A stretch of DNA of 64,000 bases from DATLMR01 sp035634255 (GTDB lineage: Bacteria; Acidobacteriota; Blastocatellia; UBA7656). Shown here in pieces: positions 49,120 to 60,500 of this stretch. A model generated the notes under the pieces. The model was not told where the DNA came from and searched no databases. It was given only the letters and a program-made list of their open reading frames with translations. Position numbers and translations under genes: made by a program. The stretch covers positions 1-64,000 of the forward strand of contig DASQDI010000061.1 of assembly GCA_035634255.1 (NCBI GenBank), read 5' to 3'. The number at the start of each line of letters is the position of its first letter. Positions within the stretch are counted from its first letter, which is position 1.

Positions 49120-51879
49120 GTGTCCCTACTCTCCCGCCACAAACGGCTCTTCACCAGCCCGCACCTCCGGCTGATCGCGCTCTTCGGCGTGATCGTGCCG
49201 CGCCGCCTGCGCCCCGACTGGCGGCAGGAGTGGGAGGCCGAGTTGCGCCACCGCGAGCAGGTCCTGGCCGAGTGGGGTCGGCTTGACTGGCGCAACAGAC
49301 TCGACCTGCTGCGGCGCAGCACGAGCGCATTTTGGGATGCGCTGCTCTTACAACCACGAAGACTGGAGGACGAGATGTTTCAAGATTTGCGTTTTGGCTT
49401 ACGAATGTTGCTGAAAAATCCCGGCTTCACTTTCGTGGCGGTGCTCACGCTGGCGCTGGGTATCGGCGCGAATACCGCGATCTTTAGCCTCATCGATGTG
49501 GTGCTGCTTAAATCGCTCCCGGTGAGGGAGCCCGAAAATTTAGTCCTCTTCGGCAACGGTGAAGGAATAGGGATGACCAATAGCTTCCCGAACGAGAGTT
49601 GGCACCTCTTCTCCTACCCTTTTTACCAAGAAGTGCGGCAGCGCAACGAGGTCTTTTCAGAGGTGGCGGCGCTCCTGAGCCTGCCATGGGGCGTACATGG
49701 CACGGTCACCGCAGATGGAGTGAGCGGCGAAGCCGAACAGATTGATGTGCAACTCGTCTCCGGCACTTATTTCTCCGTGTTGGGCCTGAATGCCGGTCTG
49801 GGACGCACCTTCACCGAAGCAGATGATCTAAATCCGGGCGGGCACCCGGTCGCTGTCGTGAGCCACGCCTGGTGGCAACGTAGACTGGGCGGCGACCCGG
49901 CAGCGGTCGGCAAAACCGTCAGGATTGACCAGACCGTCTACACCATCGTCGGTGTCGCTCCCAAAGAGTTCTTCGGTACGACGGTCGGCCAGGCGCCGGA
50001 CATCTGGGTGCCGCTGGCTATGGAGGCGCAGGTGCCGCCCGCTCACTGGAACGGGCGGAATGACAAGTCATTTCAATCCCTCTATCTTATCGCCCGGCTG
50101 AAAAACGGCGTGAGTATTCAACAAGCGAGCGCAGCCGTGAATCTGCTCTTCAAACAGTCACTGCAAGAGCAGGCGGGGGCGCAGCCTTCGGCCGAGCGAT
50201 TGCAGGACATTCAGCGGGCGAGCATTGAGTTGACGCCTGCGGGCAAAGGGCTTTCAGAACTCCGCCGGCAGTTCTCGCTCTCACTGCGAATCCTTATGGC
50301 CGTTGTAGGGGTCGTGCTGCTGATAGCCTGCGCCAATGTGGCCAGCCTGTTGCTGGCGCGCGCCGCAGCGCGGCAAAAAGAGTTTGCCGTGCGTCTGGCG
50401 GTAGGCGCGGGCCGCATGCGCCTCACCCGTCAGTTGCTCACCGAAAGCTTACTACTAGCGAGCCTGGGGGGTATTGCCGGAGTCGTGCTGGCGTGGTGGG
50501 GCAGCCGCCTGCTCGTGCTGATGGCCTCCGCCGGTTCGGAGTCACTGCCCCTCGACGTAACCCCGAATGCCCGCATACTAGGCTTTACGCTGCTCGCGTC
50601 TTTGCTCTCGGCCGTGATTTTTGGAACCGTCCCGGCCTTGCGCGCAACCAGAGTCGAGCCGAACCCTTCGCTCAAAGGCTGTAAGGGCGCGGCGCAGGCC
50701 ACGTCACAGAGTCCGCTCGGCAAGGCGCTCGTGGTAGCGCAGGTCGCGCTCTCGCTGCTGCTGCTGGTCGGGGCGGGCCTGTTTGTGCGCACGCTGATCA
50801 ATCTGCAGAACGTGCCCACCGGATTCGATCAACAGAATGCCATGCTGTTTCGGGTTGGTACTGCCGCGACTGGTTACAAAGACGCGCAACTCGCCCCCCT
50901 GCTGCGCGAGGTGGAAGAGAAGGTGAAGGCCGTGCCGGGCGTAGAGGCGGCTTCCTTTTCATTCTTCATCTTCAATCAAGGCGGGTGGTCGAGCCCGGTG
51001 TTCACCCGCGACCAAACCCTTACGGAAGGGCAGAGCCGGGTCGTCAGGCAAAACGTCGTCGGCCAGGACTATTTCACCACGATGGGGATCCCGTTGATAC
51101 TAGGTCGCGGCTTTGGCCCGCAGGACACTGACAAATCTCAAAGGGTCGCGGTCATCAGTGAAATGATGGCGCAACGGTTCTTTCCGAATAGCTCCCCGCT
51201 CGGCAGGCGCTTCGGCACGAGCGGCCCCGAATCCCGCGAGCAGATCGAAATCATCGGCGTCGTGAAGGACGCCAACTACGAAGGTCTGACCGAGCCGTTG
51301 CGGCCGATGACCTATTACCCGCATGCGCAGCGCCCCCGGCCTCTCGACAACCTTGTCGTGCGTTTCTCCGGCGCGCCCGATGCGGTCATCCCACAGGTTC
51401 GGCAAGCAATCAAGCAGGCCAATCCCAACCTGCCTATTGATGAAGTCGTAAGCCTGTCCGAACACATAGGCCGTTCGCTCGTCCAGCAGAAACTCGTGGC
51501 CCGGCTCGCCTCCTTCTTCGGACTGCTCGCGTTGCTGCTCGCGTGTGTCGGGCTGTACGGCGTCTTGTCCTACGCCGTCGCGCGGCGCACCAATGAGATC
51601 GGCATCCGCATGGCGCTCGGTGCGCGAAGCAGGGACGTTCTCTGGCTGATGTTGCGTGAGGCATTGACGCTGGTGCTGATCGGGGTGGTCATCGGGTTGC
51701 TGGCGTCGTTGGCGGCTACACAAACGGCCTCAGCCCTGCTCTTCGGATTGAAGCCACACGACCCGCTGACGATCACGCTGGCCACGTTGCTTCTAATGAG
51801 CGTCGCAGCTTTAGCGGGGTATCTACCGGCGCGCAGAGCGGCGCGGGTTGACCCGATGGTAGCTTTGCGCCGGGAGTGA
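49120..51879 (+). CDS. FtsX/MacB-type duplicated permease, PadR-linked
   Basis: 919 residues from GTG 49120, preferred because GAGG lies 8 nt upstream and just after the PadR stop; the open frame begins at 49084 inside the PadR gene. The N-terminal prefix differs from the others (PRRLRPDWRQEWEAELRHREQVLAEWGRLDWRNRLDLLRRSTSAFWDAL), a second recurrent prefix type. The membrane core follows: NPGFTFVAVLTLALGIGANTAIF, MacB-like domain, LRILMAVVGVVLLIACANVASLLLARAAARQKEFAVRLAVGAG, second domain, three C-terminal segments ending ARRAARVDPMVALRRE. Regulated by the PadR upstream by inference; no ATPase gene nearby. Confidence 0.9.
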   Translation: MSLLSRHKRLFTSPHLRLIALFGVIVPRRLRPDWRQEWEAELRHREQVLAEWGRLDWRNRLDLLRRSTSAFWDALLLQPRRLEDEMFQDLRFGLRMLLKNPGFTFVAVLTLALGIGANTAIFSLIDVVLLKSLPVREPENLVLFGNGEGIGMTNSFPNESWHLFSYPFYQEVRQRNEVFSEVAALLSLPWGVHGTVTADGVSGEAEQIDVQLVSGTYFSVLGLNAGLGRTFTEADDLNPGGHPVAVVSHAWWQRRLGGDPAAVGKTVRIDQTVYTIVGVAPKEFFGTTVGQAPDIWVPLAMEAQVPPAHWNGRNDKSFQSLYLIARLKNGVSIQQASAAVNLLFKQSLQEQAGAQPSAERLQDIQRASIELTPAGKGLSELRRQFSLSLRILMAVVGVVLLIACANVASLLLARAAARQKEFAVRLAVGAGRMRLTRQLLTESLLLASLGGIAGVVLAWWGSRLLVLMASAGSESLPLDVTPNARILGFTLLASLLSAVIFGTVPALRATRVEPNPSLKGCKGAAQATSQSPLGKALVVAQVALSLLLLVGAGLFVRTLINLQNVPTGFDQQNAMLFRVGTAATGYKDAQLAPLLREVEEKVKAVPGVEAASFSFFIFNQGGWSSPVFTRDQTLTEGQSRVVRQNVVGQDYFTTMGIPLILGRGFGPQDTDKSQRVAVISEMMAQRFFPNSSPLGRRFGTSGPESREQIEIIGVVKDANYEGLTEPLRPMTYYPHAQRPRPLDNLVVRFSGAPDAVIPQVRQAIKQANPNLPIDEVVSLSEHIGRSLVQQKLVARLASFFGLLALLLACVGLYGVLSYAVARRTNEIGIRMALGARSRDVLWLMLREALTLVLIGVVIGLLASLAATQTASALLFGLKPHDPLTITLATLLLMSVAALAGYLPARRAARVDPMVALRRE

Positions 51880-52236
51880 GCTAGATGAATGATCCTGCAT
51901 GAGGCGGGCGGATCGCCATTTACGCAAAACTCTTTATAGATTCCTGCCTGGATTTGCTTGAGCATACGGCAAAGCCCAGCTTGACAGAGGCTTGATGCGC
52001 CCGCCCTGGGGAGACGATTCAGACTATTGCTGCCTCGACGCTCAGTGTTGTATTCTCAGATCGATTTTCTGAAACTGAGGTGGTTCGGACCTTCTCAAGT
52101 CCGGCTCCCCGACAGGGCTCTCTGAATCAATTAACGCGCGGGATCAACCGTGCGCAATAAGCTGCCATCAACTTGCTCGTTTAGCTTCATCAACCTTTCT
52201 CACTAGCAATATAAGGCAGCTACTTCCAGGCGCTGA

Positions 52237-55200
52237 ATGGACAAAAACTTCATATCCGTTTTTCGCTCGATCCCCCTCTGGCCGAACGATCTTATTCCTC
52301 TGGACGAGATCATCAACCGCCTCGCTTCGGCGTTGGGCATCAATACCACGGGCCTCGATCCGCTGCTATTCATCGGAGGCATCCTGGGCTTCCGCGATAT
52401 CAAGATTCATCGCTTTGACGGAGTGACTACAGTTACGGGGGAGGTGGTTATCGCGACCGAACTCGTCCTGGCACCGTTTCAATCTTACGTCGGACTTGTG
52501 ATCGGCGATCCGACGGGCACCGACACCGCCTTTCCTTTCTCACTCCGCATAAAAGACGAGCCGCCGATCAAGAACAACGACGAAGTCTTTGAGTTTGACG
52601 AGAACGCCCTCGACCCGCAGCTGGCCGCTTTTCAACCGGTCGAGAAAAACCCCGAAGCCGGTTTTTTTGATGTCGACTCGTGGCGGGTAAGCCTGCGAGA
52701 CATCCCTGCGAAGATCAGAGTGCTCAAGGGCGTAACGCGCGTCGAGCCTCTCGACCCCAATCAGCCGGCCCTCGGCTTTCGGGAACTGCCCAACGAACAC
52801 GTCGATGCCGGGATACTCCTCTCGCTGGATTTCGACGCCGACGGGACCCTCGAACTCTGGCCTCCGGACCCCGCTTTCACCGGCGCCGAGGGCGATCCCG
52901 TCGGCGCATTGGATATTGACCTGGGCTGGTTCCACATAAACGAAAGCCCTCTTTACTGCGTCGCGGAGGGGGTAGGTTACCACCGTGCGAACACCCGGTT
53001 CCCTGACGGCTTCGAAGAGCCAGCCGGACTCGACGAGTCATGGTCAGGCTTCGTCGCGCAGGATATAGGCGGGTTCTGGTGGAAGAAGCCCGCCAATCCC
53101 GAAGAAGAGACTCACATCTACGGAATCACGTTCAGGGACCTGCTGATCGGCAACGAGGTGTTCGCGATTCGCGGGAGTTTCGAGCATGCAGGCGGCCCCG
53201 GCGATCCGTTCAACTCGACCGTGCCCGTGCCGGAGGAGGAGATCCCTGAGAGCCGTTGGAGCCTGCGTCGCATCGAGGTCTGGGTGGCTGAAGGGGCGGG
53301 TGACATCCTGCAATTCGGCGGTCAAATCACAGCGGCCGCCATCCTGGGATTCTTCAAGAATCAACCTCTCAAGTTCGAAGCCAGTGCTGGCCGCATCCTG
53401 AAAGATATCGAAGTCGAGGGCCCCACTGGGCCGGTCACACTAACACTCCCGGTCGTCCAACTGACGGGAGGCCTGGCTCCGGTTCAGAATCACACACAAC
53501 CGACGCCGGACGGCCGCCTGCGGGTGCCGATGTTTGAGGGATTTAACTTCCAAATCAACCGCGCCCGTTTTGAATTGATCTTTCCCGGAGGAACTGTTCC
53601 CGGAGTCGATATTCCCACCAGGGTCCAGTTGCAGGTCGATCTCGGTTTTGAGATCGGTGATGACCCGGAGGCCGAAGGCGATGAGCCGGTATTCGAAGCT
53701 GAAGTGCCCGGCCTCGGGTTTGCCTACCCGTCGCCATCAGGGCAGTTGGGCGATTTCAAAATACTCGCGGAAGGGATCTGGTTTGAGACCACGGTGACCG
53801 GCCTCGCGCTGGGCATACATGGGTACGAGTTTTCGATCAGTCGCGTCGGCTTTGGCTTCGGCGCCGGCGATACTGACGCCTACTGGCTGTCCTTCGACGC
53901 ACACTTGCAATTCCCCGACTCGTTGGGCCGTGCAGAAGTTTACGGAATGCGGCTCGGCTGGGATAATGACGGCGCACTCTTCACAATCGAGGGGGTCGGG
54001 GTTGAAGTAAAGAAACCCGGCTTCGAGCTGGTGGGAATCCTTAAGTTTCTTGACGGTTCCTCAAGTTTTGTTCCCGTCGGCGAAGAGCCGATCACCATCC
54101 AGCCCGGAAGTATTGCCGGATTTGTTCGCCTCGCCTTCCCCGCCGCAGGTAGTCCCTTCGCGTTCGAGGTTGGCCTGATGCACGGCAAGTACATGGTGAA
54201 CGCGACCGGCGACATCAACAGCTTTTGGATGCTGATGGCGGAACTGGTATTCCCCGGCGGCCTGCCATTGGGCCTCGCGGATCTCGCCTTTTACGGATTG
54301 GCGATAGCGGTGGGGAACAACGTCACGCCCCGAAAAGCAGCGACGACCAGTTGGTTCGATTGGTATTCGAAAGAGTTGCCGAAATACAGCGTCATTGCTC
54401 CGACCAAATGGACCGCCGCCCATGACCGGTTCGCGTTTGGTCTCGGGCTGGTCTGGGGTTCATCGGTTCGTAGCGGCTACCCGCACAACGAACGGCTGTT
54501 GGGCGTGTACAACTCTTCGGGAGGCCAGGGCAGTACGTGGCTCTTCGAAGGGAAGATTCGTTTCCTCAAGGAGGTTACCAAACCCGGCGATCCGCAAATC
54601 GCGATCCTCCTCGTTATTGCTCCCGATCAGGTGCTTTTCCGCGCCGAGTTTCACTTCTCGTTCCCGGCGGAGGGAGGTGCCGCCGCAGGGTTAGTGATGA
54701 CGGCGCGCGGCATGATTGAGGTCCTTAGCGACCGCACCGGCGCCGGCCGCCACCACGTTTACCTCGGACGCAATCAACCTTACTCCGAACGCATCAACTC
54801 TAAAGTACTGCTCGGCTTCTTCACGTCGCGCGCATTCTACATGTTGGATTGGGCCGACCTGGCGCTGTCCAGCGTAACGCTGCCGCCGCTCGCAATGGCC
54901 TTCGGCTTCGCTCAGGGGTGGAGCCTGGACAAGAAGTTTGGGCCGCTGCGCTTTTACCTCGAAGCGAATATTGAGATTGAGGTCGGGTTCTCGTTCGTCT
55001 CTGCCGTTTATGGATTCCTGCGTATTTATGGCGGGATCGGCTTGCGACTGTGGGGCTTCGGCTTCGGCCTCAGCATCGATGCCGCCTTCACGCTTTTCGT
55101 CTCCGACGGCTGGAAACTCACCGGGACAGTGAAGGTCAAGTTGAACCTGCCCTGGCCGATCCCGGACTACAAGAAAACGATTGAGCTCGACTTCGGACCG

Positions 55201-57525
55201 GGCGCGGCGCCGCCGGCCCTGCTTAGCTCCCCGTTGCGACAGCTGGCCTTGTCATCACCTTCGTTTGACGGTAACGCGCCGCTTCATGAGTGGAGCGAGA
55301 ACAATGTGCCGGGCGTGCCGGCCGACTTCAACGCGGAGCGGAGCGAGATGGCAGTCGACGGAGCAATCGTGCTTGCCTTCCGCGTTCCGGCAGGCAAGCG
55401 AGTGCCGTGGATCAGTGGGGTGGATACTCAACCCGTGGACGGTTCCGGCGAATGGAAGTTCCGCTACACGGTCGAGGATGTCATCCTGCGCCGGCGTCGC
55501 CCCGGAGCCGCCGCATTCGAGCCGGTGCCTGATTCGTTCAAGAGCGGGTTCTGGGAGATTAACAGCACCGCGCCCGCAACCAGCTCTGCCCCTACGACCG
55601 GTGGCGCGCCCCTGTCACAAGTGATCAGTATCTGGGGCGAAACGCCCGGCGAACAGTTGCGCAATCTCGGCAGCCTTGAGCGATCAGGCTCGATCACCTG
55701 GATCGATGGTTTCATCGATTTGTACAGCACGTGGCCTTGTGGGCCTGATGCGGTCATGGATCCCACATGCGTGCATTTCGACCTCACCAGTTTTCGAGTC
55801 CTCGACGACTCTTACACGCGCGTAACGCTTTTGCCTGACGGCACACCGATCCGGTCGCGTTCCGTCTTAAAGCCGGAGGCATTTCCAATCGAGTCGGGCA
55901 GCTTCGTCGTGCTGGATGAGGTGGTTCCGAATCCTAGACCAGACCTCTGGGATAAACAAGAAAAAGTGTTGGCGCTCCCTTACCTTTACACGGCCGCCGA
56001 CCGGCAGAAAGTCGGCTTTTTGCCATTCTCGTCGGCGCTGGACGTTGACCTGCCGCCGGCGACCTTCGTTCAAGTCACACTGTTGAGCGTTTTCCGCGAG
56101 GAACTGTTCACGGTGCAGGGCCTGCACGACAACCAGGTCGTCGTCAGCGCCACGGCGGCGGGCTTCGGTTTGCACGAGATCACACTGAACCAGCCGGAAG
56201 GCGCGAAAGCAATCGACCGCGTGCGCATCTCCTCGCTCACGCGCGCCGCCGGACAAAACGCTGATAATTCTCAGGTCTCAGTCCTGGCGTCGGTCTGTTA
56301 CCGCACGGCGGAACAAAGCGAATTGCAACAACATATCCTTGAGCAACGCGAGAGCCTCGATCAGTTGATCGAGATCCTGCAAGTGCCTCCGGGCTTACCG
56401 GGCCAGAACGCCGATCACTTCCACCTGCACCCGCAAGGGACCGTCTATGAAGTTACGCCGGTGGTCACTTGCGAGCGCAAGGGGCCGGAGACCAGCTGGG
56501 AGGTCGTGCACGATCACCTGGCCCTGGCAGCGGTGAGGGTCACTGTCGGACCGCCTCCGACAGACCTGGCGCCCTATCTCGCTGAAACCATCCCGGCGCG
56601 CGAACAGGACCCGGTTTATCTGGGTGACGACATGCAACTCCGCTTCAATCGCTCGTATGGGCCGGAGATGTATACGGTCAGCGGCTTTGATTTTCGCGTG
56701 GAGGTTTTGGACGCGCAGAGACAGCCGGTGCCGATCTCCATGGAATGGACCTTCTCCGAGGAGCCGGCACTGAGCCCCGCGCAGGAATTATTCCTGGAGG
56801 CCCTGCTTTCGTCGCCCTGTGTCACCGCCGATATCACCGCCGTCCGAAAGAAACTCGTGCTGACGTTGCGACCCATACTCTCGCCCCGGACTTATTACTA
56901 CATGGTCATTCGAAGTTCGGCCCACCCGGATCGAAGTTTGTACGAAGCACCGTTTACGACTTCTCGTTACCAATCGTTCGACGAGCAGTTTGCCGAGCTT
57001 GAGGCCAATCATGTTCATGAACTGCTGCCCGGGCCGACGAACGACACGCTGCTCGAATCTTTGCTCGCCAAACTCCCCGCCGCCACTCGTGAAGAGGAAC
57101 ACCTGCTGTTCGAAAGTATTTGGGAAGGCGCACTTGGTTTCGGCTTTCGCGAGCGCTCGGAACGAGGCGAGCTGGTGGTTTTCTATCAGCACGGCGACTC
57201 CGGCCCCGGCGCTCCGCGCCTGATCATGATCGATTCCCCGGAGCCCCTGATGGTGGACGGGCGCACTCAAATGGCGGTCGACGGTCCCGCCGGCGTGTCA
57301 CCGCTCGCGGTGCGCAACTTTGACGGTTCGCGCACGCTGTTGTTCGTACTCGCCGCGGATACAGCCGCCGACTTGCCAACGGGCGACTACGTTATCACGA
57401 CCAGATACCGGCGTGAAGTCGAGGGGCTCCCGACTCAGCGAATTAACGGAGACAGTTCTCCCTCAACCGTGAGCATCACCCTCTCCGTCGCTGCCGAAGC
57501 ACAAATCCTTCTGGAGGTGCTGTGA
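52237..57525 (+). CDS. Giant beta-rich protein of unknown function
   Basis: 1762 residues, no signal peptide; the ribosome site is weak (AGG about 7 nt before the ATG). I do not recognise the family. Residues about 1-450 are mixed and acidic. Residues about 480-985 consist of many amphipathic beta strands rich in Gly, Phe and aromatic residues (for example FGFGAGDTDAYWLSFDAHL, YGGIGLRLWGFGFGLSIDAA), somewhat like DUF6603 proteins; that resemblance is uncertain. Residues about 1000-1762 read as a series of Ig-like or bacterial adhesin-like sandwiches. Its stop overlaps the next ATG (TGATG), so it is translationally coupled to the following gene. The 357-bp gap upstream (51880-52236) contains no clear promoter. 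Confidence 0.7.
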   Translation: MDKNFISVFRSIPLWPNDLIPLDEIINRLASALGINTTGLDPLLFIGGILGFRDIKIHRFDGVTTVTGEVVIATELVLAPFQSYVGLVIGDPTGTDTAFPFSLRIKDEPPIKNNDEVFEFDENALDPQLAAFQPVEKNPEAGFFDVDSWRVSLRDIPAKIRVLKGVTRVEPLDPNQPALGFRELPNEHVDAGILLSLDFDADGTLELWPPDPAFTGAEGDPVGALDIDLGWFHINESPLYCVAEGVGYHRANTRFPDGFEEPAGLDESWSGFVAQDIGGFWWKKPANPEEETHIYGITFRDLLIGNEVFAIRGSFEHAGGPGDPFNSTVPVPEEEIPESRWSLRRIEVWVAEGAGDILQFGGQITAAAILGFFKNQPLKFEASAGRILKDIEVEGPTGPVTLTLPVVQLTGGLAPVQNHTQPTPDGRLRVPMFEGFNFQINRARFELIFPGGTVPGVDIPTRVQLQVDLGFEIGDDPEAEGDEPVFEAEVPGLGFAYPSPSGQLGDFKILAEGIWFETTVTGLALGIHGYEFSISRVGFGFGAGDTDAYWLSFDAHLQFPDSLGRAEVYGMRLGWDNDGALFTIEGVGVEVKKPGFELVGILKFLDGSSSFVPVGEEPITIQPGSIAGFVRLAFPAAGSPFAFEVGLMHGKYMVNATGDINSFWMLMAELVFPGGLPLGLADLAFYGLAIAVGNNVTPRKAATTSWFDWYSKELPKYSVIAPTKWTAAHDRFAFGLGLVWGSSVRSGYPHNERLLGVYNSSGGQGSTWLFEGKIRFLKEVTKPGDPQIAILLVIAPDQVLFRAEFHFSFPAEGGAAAGLVMTARGMIEVLSDRTGAGRHHVYLGRNQPYSERINSKVLLGFFTSRAFYMLDWADLALSSVTLPPLAMAFGFAQGWSLDKKFGPLRFYLEANIEIEVGFSFVSAVYGFLRIYGGIGLRLWGFGFGLSIDAAFTLFVSDGWKLTGTVKVKLNLPWPIPDYKKTIELDFGPGAAPPALLSSPLRQLALSSPSFDGNAPLHEWSENNVPGVPADFNAERSEMAVDGAIVLAFRVPAGKRVPWISGVDTQPVDGSGEWKFRYTVEDVILRRRRPGAAAFEPVPDSFKSGFWEINSTAPATSSAPTTGGAPLSQVISIWGETPGEQLRNLGSLERSGSITWIDGFIDLYSTWPCGPDAVMDPTCVHFDLTSFRVLDDSYTRVTLLPDGTPIRSRSVLKPEAFPIESGSFVVLDEVVPNPRPDLWDKQEKVLALPYLYTAADRQKVGFLPFSSALDVDLPPATFVQVTLLSVFREELFTVQGLHDNQVVVSATAAGFGLHEITLNQPEGAKAIDRVRISSLTRAAGQNADNSQVSVLASVCYRTAEQSELQQHILEQRESLDQLIEILQVPPGLPGQNADHFHLHPQGTVYEVTPVVTCERKGPETSWEVVHDHLALAAVRVTVGPPPTDLAPYLAETIPAREQDPVYLGDDMQLRFNRSYGPEMYTVSGFDFRVEVLDAQRQPVPISMEWTFSEEPALSPAQELFLEALLSSPCVTADITAVRKKLVLTLRPILSPRTYYYMVIRSSAHPDRSLYEAPFTTSRYQSFDEQFAELEANHVHELLPGPTNDTLLESLLAKLPAATREEEHLLFESIWEGALGFGFRERSERGELVVFYQHGDSGPGAPRLIMIDSPEPLMVDGRTQMAVDGPAGVSPLAVRNFDGSRTLLFVLAADTAADLPTGDYVITTRYRREVEGLPTQRINGDSSPSTVSITLSVAAEAQILLEVL

Positions 57526-60500
57526 TGCCATTTCAATCAAAACGCATCTCGCTCACGGCGTTGGGGATCGACGGCAGTGTGCCGGGGATGGAGAAAGGGA
57601 ACCACCTGAGGATCGGTTTCGATCCGCGGATGGGCTTTCCGCCTTGCGGCTTTGTGCTGTACCGGCGCGCCCATCAAACCGGGCCAACTCGCGAGCTGAA
57701 TTTCGACCGCCTGTTCAGCGAAAAGATAAGCGCGCCTTTCCGGCATGGCTACTTGCAGGATAACCTCGCCGTTTTCCATTCTGACGCGCCGCCGGAGCGA
57801 GGCGCGCAAGGCGGAGTGTATTTTAGAAATCCGATCCTGGGAATTTCATTCCGCAGCTCACCGTTCATGCCTGACTCCGACCCCAAGGTCTGTGAGGTTC
57901 GCTTGAAAGTGAGGTGGGAAGAAGGGGTAGTCACTGTCCGGGCTTTTGACGACCGGTACGACAACAATGGGTTCAGAAAGGTTCTGGTAGCACATCAGCA
58001 ACAAAGCGCCGGTATCGAGGACAGTTTTGAACTGCGCGCCGATCTGATCAGCCTCGTTGAGATTCAAGCCCCCGAGGGTGCGGAACTCATCTCATTCGAA
58101 TACACATTAATCAGTGAGCGAGGGTGGAGCCGAATGATCCTGCCCGCGGAAGAGCCGTGGGGGAGCTTCAAAGACATACCCTTGTTGTTGCCCACGCCGG
58201 AGTTTGTGAGCGCAACGAGTTCGGGCTATCCGACCTGCCCGGAGCTTGAGTTCCCGCAGGAAGCTTCCGTAATCGAAAAGGACCTGCCGGTGACCAGGCT
58301 GAAAACCGGTTTCGTCGCGCGCGAAAGTGACGACGACGTTCACGGCGAATACGACGACATCGCTAAGTGCCTGGACGTTTATCTCGGCCCTGACCGCGAG
58401 CGTTTCAAGGAACTCCTAGAATCCCTGCGGGCCATCCAGGCGGTGCCGCCGGCGCAACAACTCGAACTGACCATAACAAACCCAGGCGATGACGATGAAT
58501 CATCGACCTTCGCCCCATTGCCTATGATTTTGACCGGCGCGGTTGACTATGCCTTCGCACGTCTGATCGGCCTTGCCGCGATTGATACGGAACAGCCTCC
58601 GGCCGGTGTCAAGTCACTCGACTACATGGTGGAGGCGCAGTGGGCGCCCGAAGTAAGGCATTTCTGGATTACGCATGACGTGTTTCCCGGCCGCGATGGG
58701 TTACTGGCCGAGCCACAGGCACCCGAGGCGACTCCCGTTTTGGATGTGACTCGGCCGGGAAGTGTGAAGACAAACGTGCAACTGGATTGGCAGGCCCCGA
58801 GCGGTTTAGCGCTTCTGGATCGTGCGAACCAGTACGCAGGCTACCACGTATTCCGGCGTCAGGGCGAGGATGTCAGAGATCGAGTGCGGCTGACAGAGTC
58901 TAAAGATGAGTTGACAGGCATCCTGACGCCTGATCTTTTACTACTGGGCGAAATCCAGGGCGATGAGCCTACGCCCCCGCCGCCTGCGGAAGCCGGTCAC
59001 TATCTTGATCGGCCTCCGGCTTACGAAAGTTTTCAGTACGGACTGCAAGCTCAGGATCTTTTCGGGCGTCGCAGCAAGATCACCTGGACGGAAAAAATAG
59101 AGGTCCCGGTACTCGTCGACCCGCCACCGGTCAGTGATCTCTTTTCCTTTTACCTGGACACGGAAGATCCCGGCCAGGCGGAACTCGACGCGCACGCGGC
59201 GGAGATTCTGAATGCAACCGGCCAGTCGGGCTTCGCGGGGACGGCGTTGCTGATCTCATTCCGTTACCCTAAAGCGAGCATCGATGCCATCTCCGGCGAT
59301 GTTGCTTCGTTCAACATTTCATACCGGCACGGCAGACCGAATGAGTTGGTCGGCACTCTTTCCACGCCCGTGATCGTTGGGCCCATCCCAACCCAGGCGA
59401 CAGCTCCGGTCGTGGCTGACACCGAGTTGGCCACGGTCACTCCGGTTCCAATCGGGATCAACGGCTTCGGCGGCGAGCGTTCTCGGGGAACGCTGGCCAG
59501 TCACGGCGAGTACTTCGCGGTCGAGTCCGCCACTCGCCTAGGGACCAACCTCGTGCGGTTGCGAGTGAGGGCGCGGCGAGACTACCTGCCGCAGATAGGG
59601 GAGGCATCGCTCAGCATAGGGCGCGGCGGGCCCGGCGTAACACCTCACCCGCTCTTCGTTTCTCCGAGAGAGCCGGCCACGTGGACGGGTTTTGATTTGC
59701 GTCACCCTCAGGGGGCCGGCGATCAGCGTCCGGTCCGTTTGTCGGCGACCAATAATTCGGTCCTATCGCCCCTGCCGGTTGCAGTGACCGGCAGCCAGTT
59801 AGTTGTGTCTCGGACGGTTGAACCGCCGGCCAATCTGCCGGAGGGTGAGGCGGGAGTTCCGAGCGACTGGGTGTACAGGATAGTCGTGAAGGATATCGAG
59901 TTGCCGCTGCCTACGGGTCTCACGGAATATCCCGGCGCCGTCACTGTGCAAGTGGTCAGCGGAGCCAACCGTCGGAGCGAATTGCCAGCGCCGGCGTACG
60001 TGCTGCGTCGCGCGTATGGGGCACCGCCTCCTTTGACGGAACTGGCGACTTCCGAGTTTGTAACTGCCGGTCGCCCTGACTTCGAGGGGCGCATCGGCGT
60101 CGTACTCGGCTGGCCTAAGATACCGGGAGTTCATCAATTCAACGTTTACCGGGTGGAGGTCCCCAAACTCCTGCGCGCGCGCGGTGAGGACTTGCAACTC
60201 GCGGAAAACCTTTTTGAGAACGGAACCAATCGCGCCCAGGTCAAACTGTTGGGCGGCCAGATCGCCAGTATCCCCTCGTTCACACTCGTAACGCCGGTCG
60301 CGATTGCGCCCGAAACCGACCCCGAAGCTCCCACTCGTCACCGATGGATAGACCGCATTGCCGCCCCGCGCGATCAGAGTTACGTTTACCGCATCCAACC
60401 CCTTAGCGCGCTCGGTGAAGAAGCGCCCTGGCCCCCGGACTCCGCGGCGGACAACGAGAATCGCAGTCGGTGCATTCTGGTCCTGCAAAAGAATCGCGAT

